From IMG/VR virus record IMGVR_UViG_3300006754_000006, positions 1-43,879 of that record: a stretch of 43,879 nt of DNA; one strand, written 5' to 3'. A program made the position numbers and the translations under genes. Every line of letters begins with the position of its first letter. Position 1 is the stretch's first letter. Positions 31,888 through 39,443 of the stretch are shown here, piece after piece. The DNA is from a virus. The notes beneath the pieces were generated by a model. It saw only the letters and a list, made by a program, of their open reading frames with translations. It did not search any database and was not told where the DNA came from.

Positions 31888-33432
31888 TTATCCTCTTACC
31901 CCTGCGAGTGCTGTCCACGGATTTGTCTTCTTCTTCTTGCGTACAAGCGCCTTCTGCCTGTCAACAGGAACCCACAGGTGAGGCGCCGCCAATCTCAGTG
32001 CATAGTATACAGCATCGAGTGCATCGTCGTGCGGTGCGTTCGGCCACAGAAGCCACTGGGCACGGAACGCTTTCAGGAACGGTGTGTCCGCGTTGCTGAT
32101 CCAGACACGTCCGAACTCGAAGTGCGGGGCCATCTCGATCTCGAACTTCTGGCCCTTGCTCTTGTTTTGTCCGGTGTCGCCAACTACAGGCAGTACCGTA
32201 TTCAACAGCATGGCGTTGTGGAAAAGCTCTCCCTTGCCGGCGGTTTCGATCGCAACGCCCTGCAGAGTCAAGAACGATTCGCAGATGGCCTTGGACTTCT
32301 GCTCTGCCTCTCCCTGGGACATCTTCTCCATATAGCCGTCTTGGACAATAACTCCGCCGCCCGGGATGACCCGGACCCACGCCATAGCGAAGTAATCGCG
32401 CTTCTTGTCCTTCAACTTGTCTCTTGTTGAGGCGAAGTCGATGCCCACATACACGGGCCAGTCGTTTTTAATGTCTTCAACCGGGTATTCGTGCAACCAC
32501 TCCGGCTTCAGGTTGATGCCCTTTGCTGCGTCGAGGTTTAGCAGGAACATCCGGGCGAACTCCAGTGTTCCGGATCGCTTCCGCGCCTTCTCGATCTCTT
32601 CAAGGTCAAACACTTCAGGCCAAGTCAAAGTGACCCATTGGCCCATTTCTTCGTAGTAAACTGCGCCGGCGTCGCCTTCTTCGGCGTCCACATAGACCGG
32701 CGTCTTCATCACGCCGAACTCCCCAGTCGCTGCGACGTATGACAAAACATCGTTGTAGGTCCACGGAGTACCGATGAACACCACCCACGTCGTCGGGGTG
32801 ATTACAGGGAACAGCGTCCCGGTAACAATCTTGTTCACCATGGCGCTCTCTTTTTCAGACGCCGTGTTCTTCTCGTTGTTGATGTCGTCTGCAAAAAGTG
32901 ATCCGTCGGGGTGTTTCCCGATGATCTGTCCGGACGTGTACCCGAGCCCAACGAACGAAGCGTCCTTGGACGTCTTCTTGCGCCGGAACTGCTTGTAATC
33001 CATGGACAGATCCACGACCTCGTATCCGCCCGCACCCCAGCGTACATCTTTATCTTCGTGAATGTCAGGGAAGGCAAAAGAGAAGCCGGTGTTATGTTCA
33101 ACGAAATCCGCAATCTGTGAGCTGTTGTCCTGTGCGATGCCGTCACCGACCTGGATCAGCAACTGAGACTTGTGCGAGTCGATTGCGAGACGGTAGGCTC
33201 CGAACGTGTTGGTAATCGTAGTGGTCTTGGTGCTTCCCCGGAAAGCGTAGATCACTGTACCGCGTCCCTTGGAGTGGTCATCGTAGATCTGGTCGATCCA
33301 GCCACGAGCATGCTTCGGCAGCGGTCGGTTATGGACAAGGATGTAGAACGCTTCGAAACCGTTCGGTGTATCAGACGCGACAAGATCGCGGACCTTGTCC
33401 AGTCCCTTTTTGTCAAGATACAGTTTTGCCAT
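31888..33432 (-). CDS. terL: Large terminase subunit (TerL)
   Basis: 514 residues. ATPase: a Walker-A-like FRGSTKTT (64-71), unusual in having S-T-K-T rather than G-K-T/S, and Walker B SLFADDI (178-184). Nuclease: VGIDFAST with Asp332, AIETAG with Glu396 and HDDALDA (468-474), giving the RNase-H-like acidic triad. It packages DNA through the portal. No small terminase is recognised. No Shine-Dalgarno precedes the ATG; TACAAT lies six bases upstream, so the transcript may be leaderless. Confidence 0.85.
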   Translation of the reverse strand: MAKLYLDKKGLDKVRDLVASDTPNGFEAFYILVHNRPLPKHARGWIDQIYDDHSKGRGTVIYAFRGSTKTTTITNTFGAYRLAIDSHKSQLLIQVGDGIAQDNSSQIADFVEHNTGFSFAFPDIHEDKDVRWGAGGYEVVDLSMDYKQFRRKKTSKDASFVGLGYTSGQIIGKHPDGSLFADDINNEKNTASEKESAMVNKIVTGTLFPVITPTTWVVFIGTPWTYNDVLSYVAATGEFGVMKTPVYVDAEEGDAGAVYYEEMGQWVTLTWPEVFDLEEIEKARKRSGTLEFARMFLLNLDAAKGINLKPEWLHEYPVEDIKNDWPVYVGIDFASTRDKLKDKKRDYFAMAWVRVIPGGGVIVQDGYMEKMSQGEAEQKSKAICESFLTLQGVAIETAGKGELFHNAMLLNTVLPVVGDTGQNKSKGQKFEIEMAPHFEFGRVWISNADTPFLKAFRAQWLLWPNAPHDDALDAVYYALRLAAPHLWVPVDRQKALVRKKKKTNPWTALAGVRG

Positions 33433-33438
33433 GCTTGT

Positions 33439-33444
33439 ATTGTA
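33439..33444 (-). promoter_or_regulatory. Possible -10 box directly before terL
   Basis: TACAAT on the minus strand, six bases before the ATG at 33432, after an intrinsic terminator. A promoter is needed here because the upstream transcript ends; the spacing would put the start of RNA at the ATG. No -35 is seen. Confidence 0.35.
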
Positions 33445-33454
33445 CTACATACGC

Positions 33455-33477
33455 AAAAAGCCCCAGTTAGGGGGCTT
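33455..33477 (-). terminator. Intrinsic terminator between tRNA and terL
   Basis: On the minus strand: AAGCCCC, a six-base loop, GGGGCTT, then TTTT. It ends the transcript carrying the methyltransferase genes and the tRNA. Confidence 0.85.
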
Positions 33478-33498
33478 CGTACGGGTCTACGCCAAAGG

Positions 33499-33570
33499 CG
33501 CAGCGAGCACGATTCGAACGTGCATCTCGCGGATTTGGAGGCCGGAATCGTCCCATTGGACCACCGCTGC
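33499..33570 (-). tRNA. tRNA, probable anticodon CCA (Trp), imperfect anticodon stem
   Basis: On the minus strand: acceptor stem GCAGCGG/TCGCTGC (one G-U pair), T arm GCACG-TTCGAAT-CGTGC perfect, five-base variable loop, and anticodon loop CTCCAAA (anticodon CCA). The D arm is short (GTC/GAC possible). The anticodon stem has two mismatches (27-43 C/C and 31-39 C/T), so the gene may be degenerate or misfolded here. No CCA is encoded at the 3' end. It lies between the methylase island and the terminator before terL. Confidence 0.6.
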
Positions 33571-33576
33571 GTATAG

Positions 33577-33702
33577 GTCGAGTGGCGGGAAATTGCGAAC
33601 CTACTTGAAATCTCCACAGAAGGAAAATCGAAGACAAAATTAATATCCGAGATTCGTGCTTCGTCTGACCACTATCAGGACATATTGCGAGATTTTGCAT
33701 AG
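33577..33702 (+). pseudogene. Open frame without a start, HTH-like remnant
   Basis: A plus-strand frame of 41 codons in AT-rich DNA begins right after a TAG in the tRNA. It reads REIANLLEISTEGKSKTKLI then SEIRASSDHYQDILRDF, which resembles the start of a winged-helix regulator (such segments are common in archaeal HTH proteins). There is no start codon. It is probably the truncated edge of a foreign gene, or chance. Confidence 0.3.
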
Positions 33703-33723
33703 AGAAAATTACATAAATAAGAG

Positions 33724-34410
33724 CTACCAAATTGACTTCGAGGCTTTCAAGGATGCCTCAATCTTGGACATGTTTTCGAACGGCATTTCCAATAATCTTT
33801 GCTTTAATTCTCTCCTTTCAATATCTGCTTGAATAATAAACTCCTCTAACTCCAATTGATAGTCTAGCGGAGGGACTGGCACTTGTATGCTAAAGAGGTC
33901 ATCCTTTTGCAGTCTTGGCAAAGCAGTACCCGTTTGAAATCTCCCTACAACGGAACTCACGAAGCATGAGGCTAGCACACTTCTAAAAAGATAAGGCCGG
34001 ACATGCTCAGATTTGGGCCGCAATACGTAAAACTCCGTAGAACAAATACCTTCATCTACTCCTTGGCCAGCCGCGATATACACTTTATTTAAGTTTGGGC
34101 GTAGTCGCCCATAAAGCACATCAAATTGAGAAAATATCTTTGACCGCGATTTTACTTCAATACCATTCCTTGAATGAAATTTCACAAGGTCGCCAGTATT
34201 TGATTCTACATTTTCTAATCCAAGGTAATTGAAAATCTTTCTGGGCTGCAATTTAGGTTCTATTGCTTTTGTCTGCTCAGTGATTAGTTCTCCCACGCGC
34301 ATCATGGGAAACTCACTTTTTGAGATTCTCACATCATAGTCAAGGTAGTAAGCGGGATTCCACCGTGAATTCTCCAGCAAATCATTAAATCGTGCTCTTC
34401 CCGTTTTCAT
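33724..34410 (-). CDS. Single-TRD type I specificity-like subunit (HsdS-like)
   Basis: 228 residues with one target-recognition domain: FNYLGLENVES, FDVLYGRLRPNLNKVYIA, EGICSTEFYVLRPK and the conserved end GTALPRLQKDDLFSIQVPVPP followed (a few residues on) by a coiled-coil helix. Full HsdS proteins have two such halves; half-length forms can dimerise. It lies downstream of the N6 methylase, as hsdM-hsdS pairs do. It is AT-rich compared with the structural genes. The ATG at 34410 is preferred to an in-frame TTG at 34419. Confidence 0.75.
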   Translation of the reverse strand: MKTGRARFNDLLENSRWNPAYYLDYDVRISKSEFPMMRVGELITEQTKAIEPKLQPRKIFNYLGLENVESNTGDLVKFHSRNGIEVKSRSKIFSQFDVLYGRLRPNLNKVYIAAGQGVDEGICSTEFYVLRPKSEHVRPYLFRSVLASCFVSSVVGRFQTGTALPRLQKDDLFSIQVPVPPLDYQLELEEFIIQADIERRELKQRLLEMPFENMSKIEASLKASKSIW

Positions 34411-34412
34411 AA

Positions 34413-35273
34413 CTACCAACCTTCCTCCCTGATGAAAGCGTGAAATTCACTGGCCAGTTCCCAAATATCTAATCCATCCTTGTTTCTCCCTGTCGCGTCA
34501 TACCCAACATTGTCAACACTCCCCATGAAAACGAGGTAATCATTTGGGAGGACCTCTCCACTTTTGAGCTTTCTGCAGAACAATATGCTTGTACGAATAT
34601 TTGCTCCAAACGGTGAAAATGCTTCCACTGGGAGGCTGACAATTCCACGCACAGAAACAACTCTGGCTAGCCATTTCCTCACATACTGAAATTTTTGTGT
34701 CGCGAGGATGCTTTCAGGGAGGACTATTCCCATTCGCCCCCCAGGCCGAAGAAATTGAATTGCTCTCTCGAGACCGAGCACTTCAATTGGAACACTTTTA
34801 CGATTTTTGGAGAGTTCAAATTCGCCCAGTTCAGCAATTGCGTCAGCCCGAAGGATTGAGCCAAATGGAGGATTCGTCAGCACCACATCAAAGGTTCCGG
34901 GTTGAAGGTCATTGTAATTGTCAAAGTTTAAGAGCGCATCCACGTTCCGAATGTTGCAATGACCATCTTCGTTCAGACGCATTGAGGTCATTGCAATTCT
35001 CACCATCCGGTCACTCTTTTCAATTCCGTGCAGTTTCCCTAATGAGTATTTATTAATCTGGTTTTGATTTAATTCCGGGTTCAAACGTCGAACATGGTTA
35101 AGGCAATGAGTTAGGAAATGTCCAGAACCACAAAATGGGTCAAGCACTAAATCGCTGCTTGTTGGGTTGGCAATCGCCACCATGAAATTGATGACCACGT
35201 TGGGAGTAAAATATTGCCCCATCCCTGAACGAATAGCTGGCGTCAAAACACCTTGAAATACTCGCCCTTTCAA
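34413..35273 (-). CDS. N6-adenine methylase, HsdM-like, N-terminally truncated
   Basis: The frame holds the catalytic core: G-Q-Y-F-T-P (19-24), SAM-binding DPFCGSGHFL (45-54) and NPPF (134-137), then a C-terminal part with RPGGRMGIVLPESIL. HsdM-type proteins normally have about 150-200 residues before G-Q-x-F-T-P; here only about 40 codons fit before an in-frame TAA (35337-35339), and no ATG or GTG lies in them. TTG at 35273 is the only plausible start. The TAA is also the stop of a GC-rich phage gene (35337-35480) in the same frame, so this is a recombination junction. Activity is uncertain. Confidence 0.7.
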   Translation of the reverse strand: MKGRVFQGVLTPAIRSGMGQYFTPNVVINFMVAIANPTSSDLVLDPFCGSGHFLTHCLNHVRRLNPELNQNQINKYSLGKLHGIEKSDRMVRIAMTSMRLNEDGHCNIRNVDALLNFDNYNDLQPGTFDVVLTNPPFGSILRADAIAELGEFELSKNRKSVPIEVLGLERAIQFLRPGGRMGIVLPESILATQKFQYVRKWLARVVSVRGIVSLPVEAFSPFGANIRTSILFCRKLKSGEVLPNDYLVFMGSVDNVGYDATGRNKDGLDIWELASEFHAFIREEGW

Positions 35274-35336
35274 ATCAACGTCAGTCTTGGCATCAATTGG
35301 TACATCTACCTCGCCAACCCAATCGTTGATCTGTTG

Positions 35337-35480
35337 TTACAGGTGCAAGTACAGCCGGCCCCGGGCCGCCTTTGATGCGGCGCGGACGCCGATGATCTTC
35401 TTGTCAAGCTCCTCGATTCTCTTCTTCCCAAATATTACGTTCCCTTTCTGAGTCTTTGAATGAACTCGTATGTGCTCCAT
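35337..35480 (-). CDS. Small basic helical protein at the island junction
   Basis: Forty-seven residues (NVIFGKKRIEELDKKIIG then VRAASKAARGRLYLHL), GC-rich phage-type DNA. The ATG at 35480 lies inside the end of the preceding gene. Its stop marks the boundary with the truncated methylase. No family recognised. Confidence 0.55.
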   Translation of the reverse strand: MEHIRVHSKTQKGNVIFGKKRIEELDKKIIGVRAASKAARGRLYLHL

Positions 35481-35623
35481 CGGCGTAGCCGGATCTTCTT
35501 CTCGTAACTGTCCACAATGTCGGCAATAGCTCCCATCAAGCCGCTCTCTGGGATGTCGACCGGTTGCGGAGCGTCCGCATCAGACGTGCATAGTGGCTTC
35601 ATGTCGATATCACCGCTATCCAC
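35435..35623 (-). CDS. Small acidic-to-basic protein, unknown
   Basis: Sixty-two residues with an acidic N-terminus, a helix (MGAIADIVDSYEKKIRLRR) and a basic end. It overlaps the genes on both sides by tens of bases. No family recognised. Confidence 0.45.
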   Translation of the reverse strand: MDSGDIDMKPLCTSDADAPQPVDIPESGLMGAIADIVDSYEKKIRLRRWSTYEFIQRLRKGT

Positions 35624-35709
35624 AAAAACCCGAGGATGACAATGACAACAGCCAGAACAAAGCCCACCAGGTTCTCGCCGTTTCTCGGTCGCATAGCTCT
35701 CGCTGTCAT
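35599..35709 (-). CDS. Thirty-six-residue single-pass membrane peptide
   Basis: A basic N-terminus and one strong hydrophobic helix (LVGFVLAVVIVILGFLWIAV, residues 15-34). Start at 35709 overlaps the previous stop (ATGA). Third of several tiny membrane proteins in the window. Confidence 0.55.
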   Translation of the reverse strand: MTARAMRPRNGENLVGFVLAVVIVILGFLWIAVIST

Positions 35710-35885
35710 TTCATACTCTCCGTGATCTTCTTTTGCGCTGCCTGGAACTTCTCGATACCGTCCCGCGCCGAAGCGCACGGTTCGCACGTACAGTGCTTCA
35801 TCACGAGCTTTTCGAGTTGCGCCACAAGAGGAACTGATGCTGCGAACCCCTCCGCAAGCGCCGCTCTGTGCCTTCGCTCATTCAT
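35706..35885 (-). CDS. Small helical protein with CxxC
   Basis: Fifty-nine residues: helices flank a CTCEPC motif near residue 33. Start ATG at 35885 overlaps the upstream stop by eight bases; stop overlaps the next ATG. Unknown function. Confidence 0.5.
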   Translation of the reverse strand: MNERRHRAALAEGFAASVPLVAQLEKLVMKHCTCEPCASARDGIEKFQAAQKKITESMK

Positions 35886-36159
35886 CGGCAGCTCCTCCAA
35901 ATCCCACATCGATCCGCTTCGCCAGTTTCCGCAACCAGATCGCTACGTTTCTGCGCAGGTGCCGGACCAGCGTCGGGCTCGTTTCAATCGTCCGCCCCCG
36001 CCACGTCAGTTCTCGGGACATGCCCGTTTCAAGATCCGCCACGTTCTCGGTCCCGCACTTGCACAGCCACTTGCGACTGGACAGTGCCCGATCGGACCAG
36101 AGCATTGTAACATGGTCGCAGTGCCCGCACAGGGTTCGGGTCAGGCGGAGACTGGTCAC
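35878..36159 (-). CDS. Zinc-ribbon protein with GTG start
   Basis: Ninety-three residues. CGHC (11-14) and CKCG (33-36) form a likely zinc ribbon, followed by a basic helical part (LVRHLRRNVAIWLRKLAKR). The GTG start overlaps the previous stop (GTGA). Possibly DNA binding. Confidence 0.55.
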   Translation of the reverse strand: MTSLRLTRTLCGHCDHVTMLWSDRALSSRKWLCKCGTENVADLETGMSRELTWRGRTIETSPTLVRHLRRNVAIWLRKLAKRIDVGFGGAADE

Positions 36160-36416
36160 GTATTGTGACCGCGCCAGAGACAGTGCGGGAACCGGACGAC
36201 GACACGGGACATTTCTTTGTTACGCTTCTCCATGTGCAAGAACCTCGTTTTCTTTCTGCCGGACGATGATTTTGTGTCCAGCAATATTGGCCCCTCGGGG
36301 AGCCGAACAGATTCAATCTCAATGATTGTTGTGGACCTTGCATTAACGTATCGATATTGTCGATGGGAATCCAAATCATTAATCGCACGAACCAAATCAG
36401 CCACAGCAAGTCTCAT
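36156..36416 (-). CDS. Unknown protein downstream of C5 methylase
   Basis: Eighty-six residues: a helix (LAVADLVRAINDLDSHRQY), a beta middle (STTIIEIESVRLPEGPILLD) and a basic end. Its ATG overlaps the stop of the C5 methyltransferase (ATGA), so the foreign methylase is joined cleanly to this phage operon. No family recognised. Confidence 0.5.
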   Translation of the reverse strand: MRLAVADLVRAINDLDSHRQYRYVNARSTTIIEIESVRLPEGPILLDTKSSSGRKKTRFLHMEKRNKEMSRVVVRFPHCLWRGHNT

Positions 36417-37528
36417 GATTCACTCTCCAGGAAGGCTTTCAATGACTCAGCCAAACCTCTTGCCATAAGGTAAGGTACACCATTCCCAACTCCTTTGAAC
36501 ATAGCAGTTAGAGACATGGTTCCGGGTAGTTCAAAGTCCTTTGGCATTGACTGAATAGCAAGTGCCTCAGAGACTGTGATTCGTCGAGCTTTATATGGAT
36601 GCAGATGAACTTCATTGTTACCATATGCAGCTGTAGGCGAATAGCGCCATCGATGAAGACGCTTGTACGATTTCTTGGAATCGTCACCTTCGGGAATTAT
36701 CTTAAATTTCGCAAGGCCTGCTCGAGGTTTGAAACCGTGAATTGAGTTGGGATGTTTATGAACAGCGTTCTTGCGAAACCAATAGTCTACAGTCAGGTCT
36801 TCAATTATCCCTGTTGGCTTTGGAAGTTGAGCCCCTTCCTTAAAGTCATCAACGTCCGGCCAAGAACACCAGGCGACCTCACTCATAGAGTATTTTATAA
36901 TTTTGTCCCACGGAAAATCTATCCGGTTTTCATTTGCCAGGCTCGAATCATATCCAAGTGAATCCAACAGCGTTTTCTTAAATCCAAAGAGAATGATTCT
37001 GTCCCTATCCTGAGGAACACCATATTCGAGCGCATTAGCTAACTTCTCTGTGAGATGATAACCGTGGTGATTCGCCCGCTCCTTCAGTTCCTCATAGAAC
37101 CTCCTATGCCTCTTTGTTCTCCATAGTCCCTTTACATTTTCGAATAAAAAGAAATCGGGAGAGTACTTGATTATTAAATCGAAGTAAGCCAGTGAGAGGA
37201 TGCCTTTTTCTCCCTCACGTCCTCGATTTTTTCCACCTACAGAAAAATCTGGACACGGAGGTCCTGCAATAAACCCGACAATATTCCCTTCTTGAACCTC
37301 ACTCTTGACAATCGAACTCAAATCCATCTCGTTGGAAATATCTTGAATTCCTCCCAGGTGATACCCATAAGAAGGCTTCTTCATACCCAGGACTTTTCTT
37401 GAGTGTTGGTAACCGTCCATGAATTTCTCAGATAATTCATTAACAAGAACTACCTCGAACCCTTCATCCTCAAAGCCCAAGTCTAAGAAACCAATTCCAC
37501 TGAAGAACGAAAATATCTTGGTGACCAT
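36413..37528 (-). CDS. C5 cytosine DNA methyltransferase (full length)
   Basis: 371 residues with the full motif set: I (FSFFSGIGFLDLGFE), IV (AGPPCPDFS, Cys92), VI (FENV, 129-132), VIII (QDRDR, 173-177), IX (RRITVSEALAIQSMP) and X (GNGVPYLMA). The region between VIII and IX is the target-recognition domain. Start ATG 37528 is used; an in-frame GTG lies three codons earlier. No restriction partner is seen nearby. Base composition is AT-rich compared with the structural genes. Likely role: methylation of phage DNA to escape restriction. Confidence 0.9.
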   Translation of the reverse strand: MVTKIFSFFSGIGFLDLGFEDEGFEVVLVNELSEKFMDGYQHSRKVLGMKKPSYGYHLGGIQDISNEMDLSSIVKSEVQEGNIVGFIAGPPCPDFSVGGKNRGREGEKGILSLAYFDLIIKYSPDFFLFENVKGLWRTKRHRRFYEELKERANHHGYHLTEKLANALEYGVPQDRDRIILFGFKKTLLDSLGYDSSLANENRIDFPWDKIIKYSMSEVAWCSWPDVDDFKEGAQLPKPTGIIEDLTVDYWFRKNAVHKHPNSIHGFKPRAGLAKFKIIPEGDDSKKSYKRLHRWRYSPTAAYGNNEVHLHPYKARRITVSEALAIQSMPKDFELPGTMSLTAMFKGVGNGVPYLMARGLAESLKAFLESES

Positions 37529-37854
37529 TCTGCCCACATCCCTAATCCTGAATCAATTCCGCAAATCATCGTGATGCCGATAATATTACTAGTCAAGGCA
37601 ATAGCGGGCAATCATAATCAAACGATTTCCAAATCCATCATTCCAAGATTCCTTTACCTTAATCCTAGTTTGAGCCCCAGACTGAAAAGTCTTCGACCTT
37701 CCCATTCAATAACAATTTCGGCAGCATGATTGCGGCCATCAAAAACGGACATAAGCAATCTCTCAACATGATCCATTTCTCGTTTGATGGCGCATTCCCA
37801 TGAATCCGGTATGCAAAGCGCTTCACTTTTTCCTCAAAATAAATCTCCCCTCAC
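37529..37854. other. AT-rich gap between two methyltransferase genes
   Basis: No complete gene. A minus-strand frame without a start codon (37654-37833) reads like the C-terminal end of a protein; see next entry. The remaining part shows no hairpin with T run and no convincing promoter. Confidence 0.5.
37654..37833 (-). pseudogene. C-terminal gene remnant
   Basis: About 60 codons following a TGA, without a start codon: DSWECAIKREMDHVERLLMS then VFDGRNHAAEIVIEWEGRR to the TAA. It looks like genuine protein sequence (amphipathic helix, then two strands). It could be the end of a companion gene, such as a restriction or repair nuclease, lost by deletion. Identity unknown. Confidence 0.35.
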
Positions 37855-38925
37855 TTAGCGCTGAACCATTTTTAGATCCGGAATTTTTTCAGAGTTGTTC
37901 GCAATCGTCTGCAGAACAGCCGCAATGATCTGCCTGCCGGCTAATGGGGGCACGGCCATACCAATCTGCCTGCGAACGCTTTGCTTCTTGCCCACAAATT
38001 CAAAATCATCAGGAAATGTCTGCAGTCGAGCACGCTCGCGATTTGTCAGAGCTCTCGGTTCGCTCCAATGGTAAATGTGGGTACCGCCGCCGCCACTTCC
38101 GGTAACCGTGTACGCCGGCTTGTTTGGGTGGAGCCGTCGGTAGATCATGCTCAGCTTGGCCCGTTTAACATTCAAACGGAGATGATCTGGAATACTTTCG
38201 CTCCAAGCATTATCACCAGGCTTGATATGGTTCAGCCGCTCGACGACCCGCGATGCGTGATTCGTGGGCTCCTGATTTGGAGCGCTCTCTGGGATAGGAT
38301 GTCCTTGAAGTGCATCATATGCGGAAATCCAATCTTTTACATGTGGAGTTGTAGGGATCGGGGGCGTAAATTGGATTTCCAGATCATTTCTGAAACCAAC
38401 TATGATGATCCGGTGTCTTTTTTGAGGTATTCCATATTGCTCGAAACGGTACAGCTGCTGGTGAATACCATATCCCATGCCAGCGTTCTGCAGTTCATAC
38501 AGGATTTTTCCGAAGGCCTCTCCCTCATTTGCACTGGTAAGGCCGCTCACGTTCTCAGCCACAAAGCAAATTGGATTGTGCGCCTCCAAAGCTTTCACCC
38601 CATACGTATATAGCGGGCCAAACTCACCCTCGAAGCCTTTCCGCTCACCAACAACGCTATAATCGTTGCATGGGAAACCGAACGCGAGAATATCAATCGG
38701 TGCAAGGCTGGTTAATTCAAGCTCACGAATATCGGATTCGTAAACTGTGTCTTTCACACCATCGCAGATGTTAAGAATATATGTCTCACATGCATCGTGG
38801 TCATTATCGGTGGCCCACTGATGCCGAATTGTGTAGACCTCCCCATTATTCTTAGCAGACGCTTCCATCGCTCCGTATGCAAGGCCTCCGGGGCCGCTGA
38901 AAAGTTCACCGTACCGCAGCTCCAT
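37855..38925 (-). CDS. C5 cytosine DNA methyltransferase, second full-length enzyme
   Basis: 356 residues: motif I (ELFSGPGGLAYGAM), IV (FGFPCNDYS, Cys86), VI (AENV, 123-126), VIII (PQKRHR, 167-172), IX (RALTNRERARLQTFPDDFEF) and X (RRQIGMAVPPL). It is only distantly similar to the enzyme at 36413, so the two probably recognise different sites. A 325-base gap with a gene remnant separates them. It starts the AT-rich island from the right. Confidence 0.9.
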   Translation of the reverse strand: MELRYGELFSGPGGLAYGAMEASAKNNGEVYTIRHQWATDNDHDACETYILNICDGVKDTVYESDIRELELTSLAPIDILAFGFPCNDYSVVGERKGFEGEFGPLYTYGVKALEAHNPICFVAENVSGLTSANEGEAFGKILYELQNAGMGYGIHQQLYRFEQYGIPQKRHRIIIVGFRNDLEIQFTPPIPTTPHVKDWISAYDALQGHPIPESAPNQEPTNHASRVVERLNHIKPGDNAWSESIPDHLRLNVKRAKLSMIYRRLHPNKPAYTVTGSGGGGTHIYHWSEPRALTNRERARLQTFPDDFEFVGKKQSVRRQIGMAVPPLAGRQIIAAVLQTIANNSEKIPDLKMVQR

Positions 38926-38969
38926 TCAGAAACCCTCAACAGTCTTGGGATCGATCAACGATAAATTCC

Positions 38970-39164
38970 TCACTCTCGAAATAGTCTTAGATTTTCTTCC
39001 AATATCCCTTTTGCATAGCATAGCCCCAGTTCCGCAACAAGATCCTGTTCGACCCTGTAGTGCCGGATCGCCTCGCACTTGTAGCAGATACACTTGTGGC
39101 TGTATCCGTGGATCACGAGGTGCTTGATGACCTTCAGTAGTGAGAACTCCCTTTTAGAAATCAC
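38970..39164 (-). CDS. Small cysteine-containing protein, GTG start
   Basis: Sixty-four residues with CICYKC near residue 25-30 and a helical remainder. GTG at 39164 overlaps the upstream membrane-peptide gene by 11 bases. Unknown. Confidence 0.5.
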   Translation of the reverse strand: MISKREFSLLKVIKHLVIHGYSHKCICYKCEAIRHYRVEQDLVAELGLCYAKGILEENLRLFRE

Positions 39165-39246
39165 GAATCACCAATGTAAGAAAAACGAACAGGACGATAG
39201 AATACAATGCCAATCCCAACACGAACGGCCACCACGGTCCTGTCAT
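39154..39246 (-). CDS. Thirty-residue single-pass membrane peptide
   Basis: MTGPWW leader and one long hydrophobic helix (VLGLALYSIVLFVFLTLVI). The ATG overlaps the end of the FmdB-like gene. Similar in size and layout to the peptides at 1385, 35599 and 42728. Confidence 0.5.
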   Translation of the reverse strand: MTGPWWPFVLGLALYSIVLFVFLTLVIRDF

Positions 39247-39443
39247 TTGCCTTTTGCCTTTCTGCGCCAGCCCTTACCCGGTCTGGTCGCTCCCTGCATC
39301 CGAAAGTCCGGTGCGTTCAGCCGCCGGCGCATGACACCGTCACAGCTCTTGCAGCCGGACAAGAATCCGTCCCGGTCCCCGATGCTGACGCGGAACGTGT
39401 CGCAGTATCCGCACTTGTCACATTCGAACTCGTAGAAGGGCAT
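39243..39443 (-). CDS. FmdB-type zinc-ribbon protein
   Basis: Sixty-six residues opening with MPFYEFECDKCGYCDTF, the hallmark of FmdB-family zinc ribbons (M-P-x-Y-E-Y-x-C-x-x-C-G), with the second pair CKSC at about 31-34. The family is called 'regulatory' but has no proven function. ATG at 39443 overlaps the upstream stop (TAATG). Confidence 0.7.
   Translation of the reverse strand: MPFYEFECDKCGYCDTFRVSIGDRDGFLSGCKSCDGVMRRRLNAPDFRMQGATRPGKGWRRKAKGK

Noticed and set aside
31245-32430. Plus-strand frames of 284 and 304 codons opposite terminase and portal
   Set aside because: They mirror strong minus-strand genes, have no ribosome-binding sites and no recognisable motifs.
33499-33570. tRNA as a prophage attachment site
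   Set aside because: No integrase or recombinase gene is recognised anywhere in the window, so integration cannot be argued.
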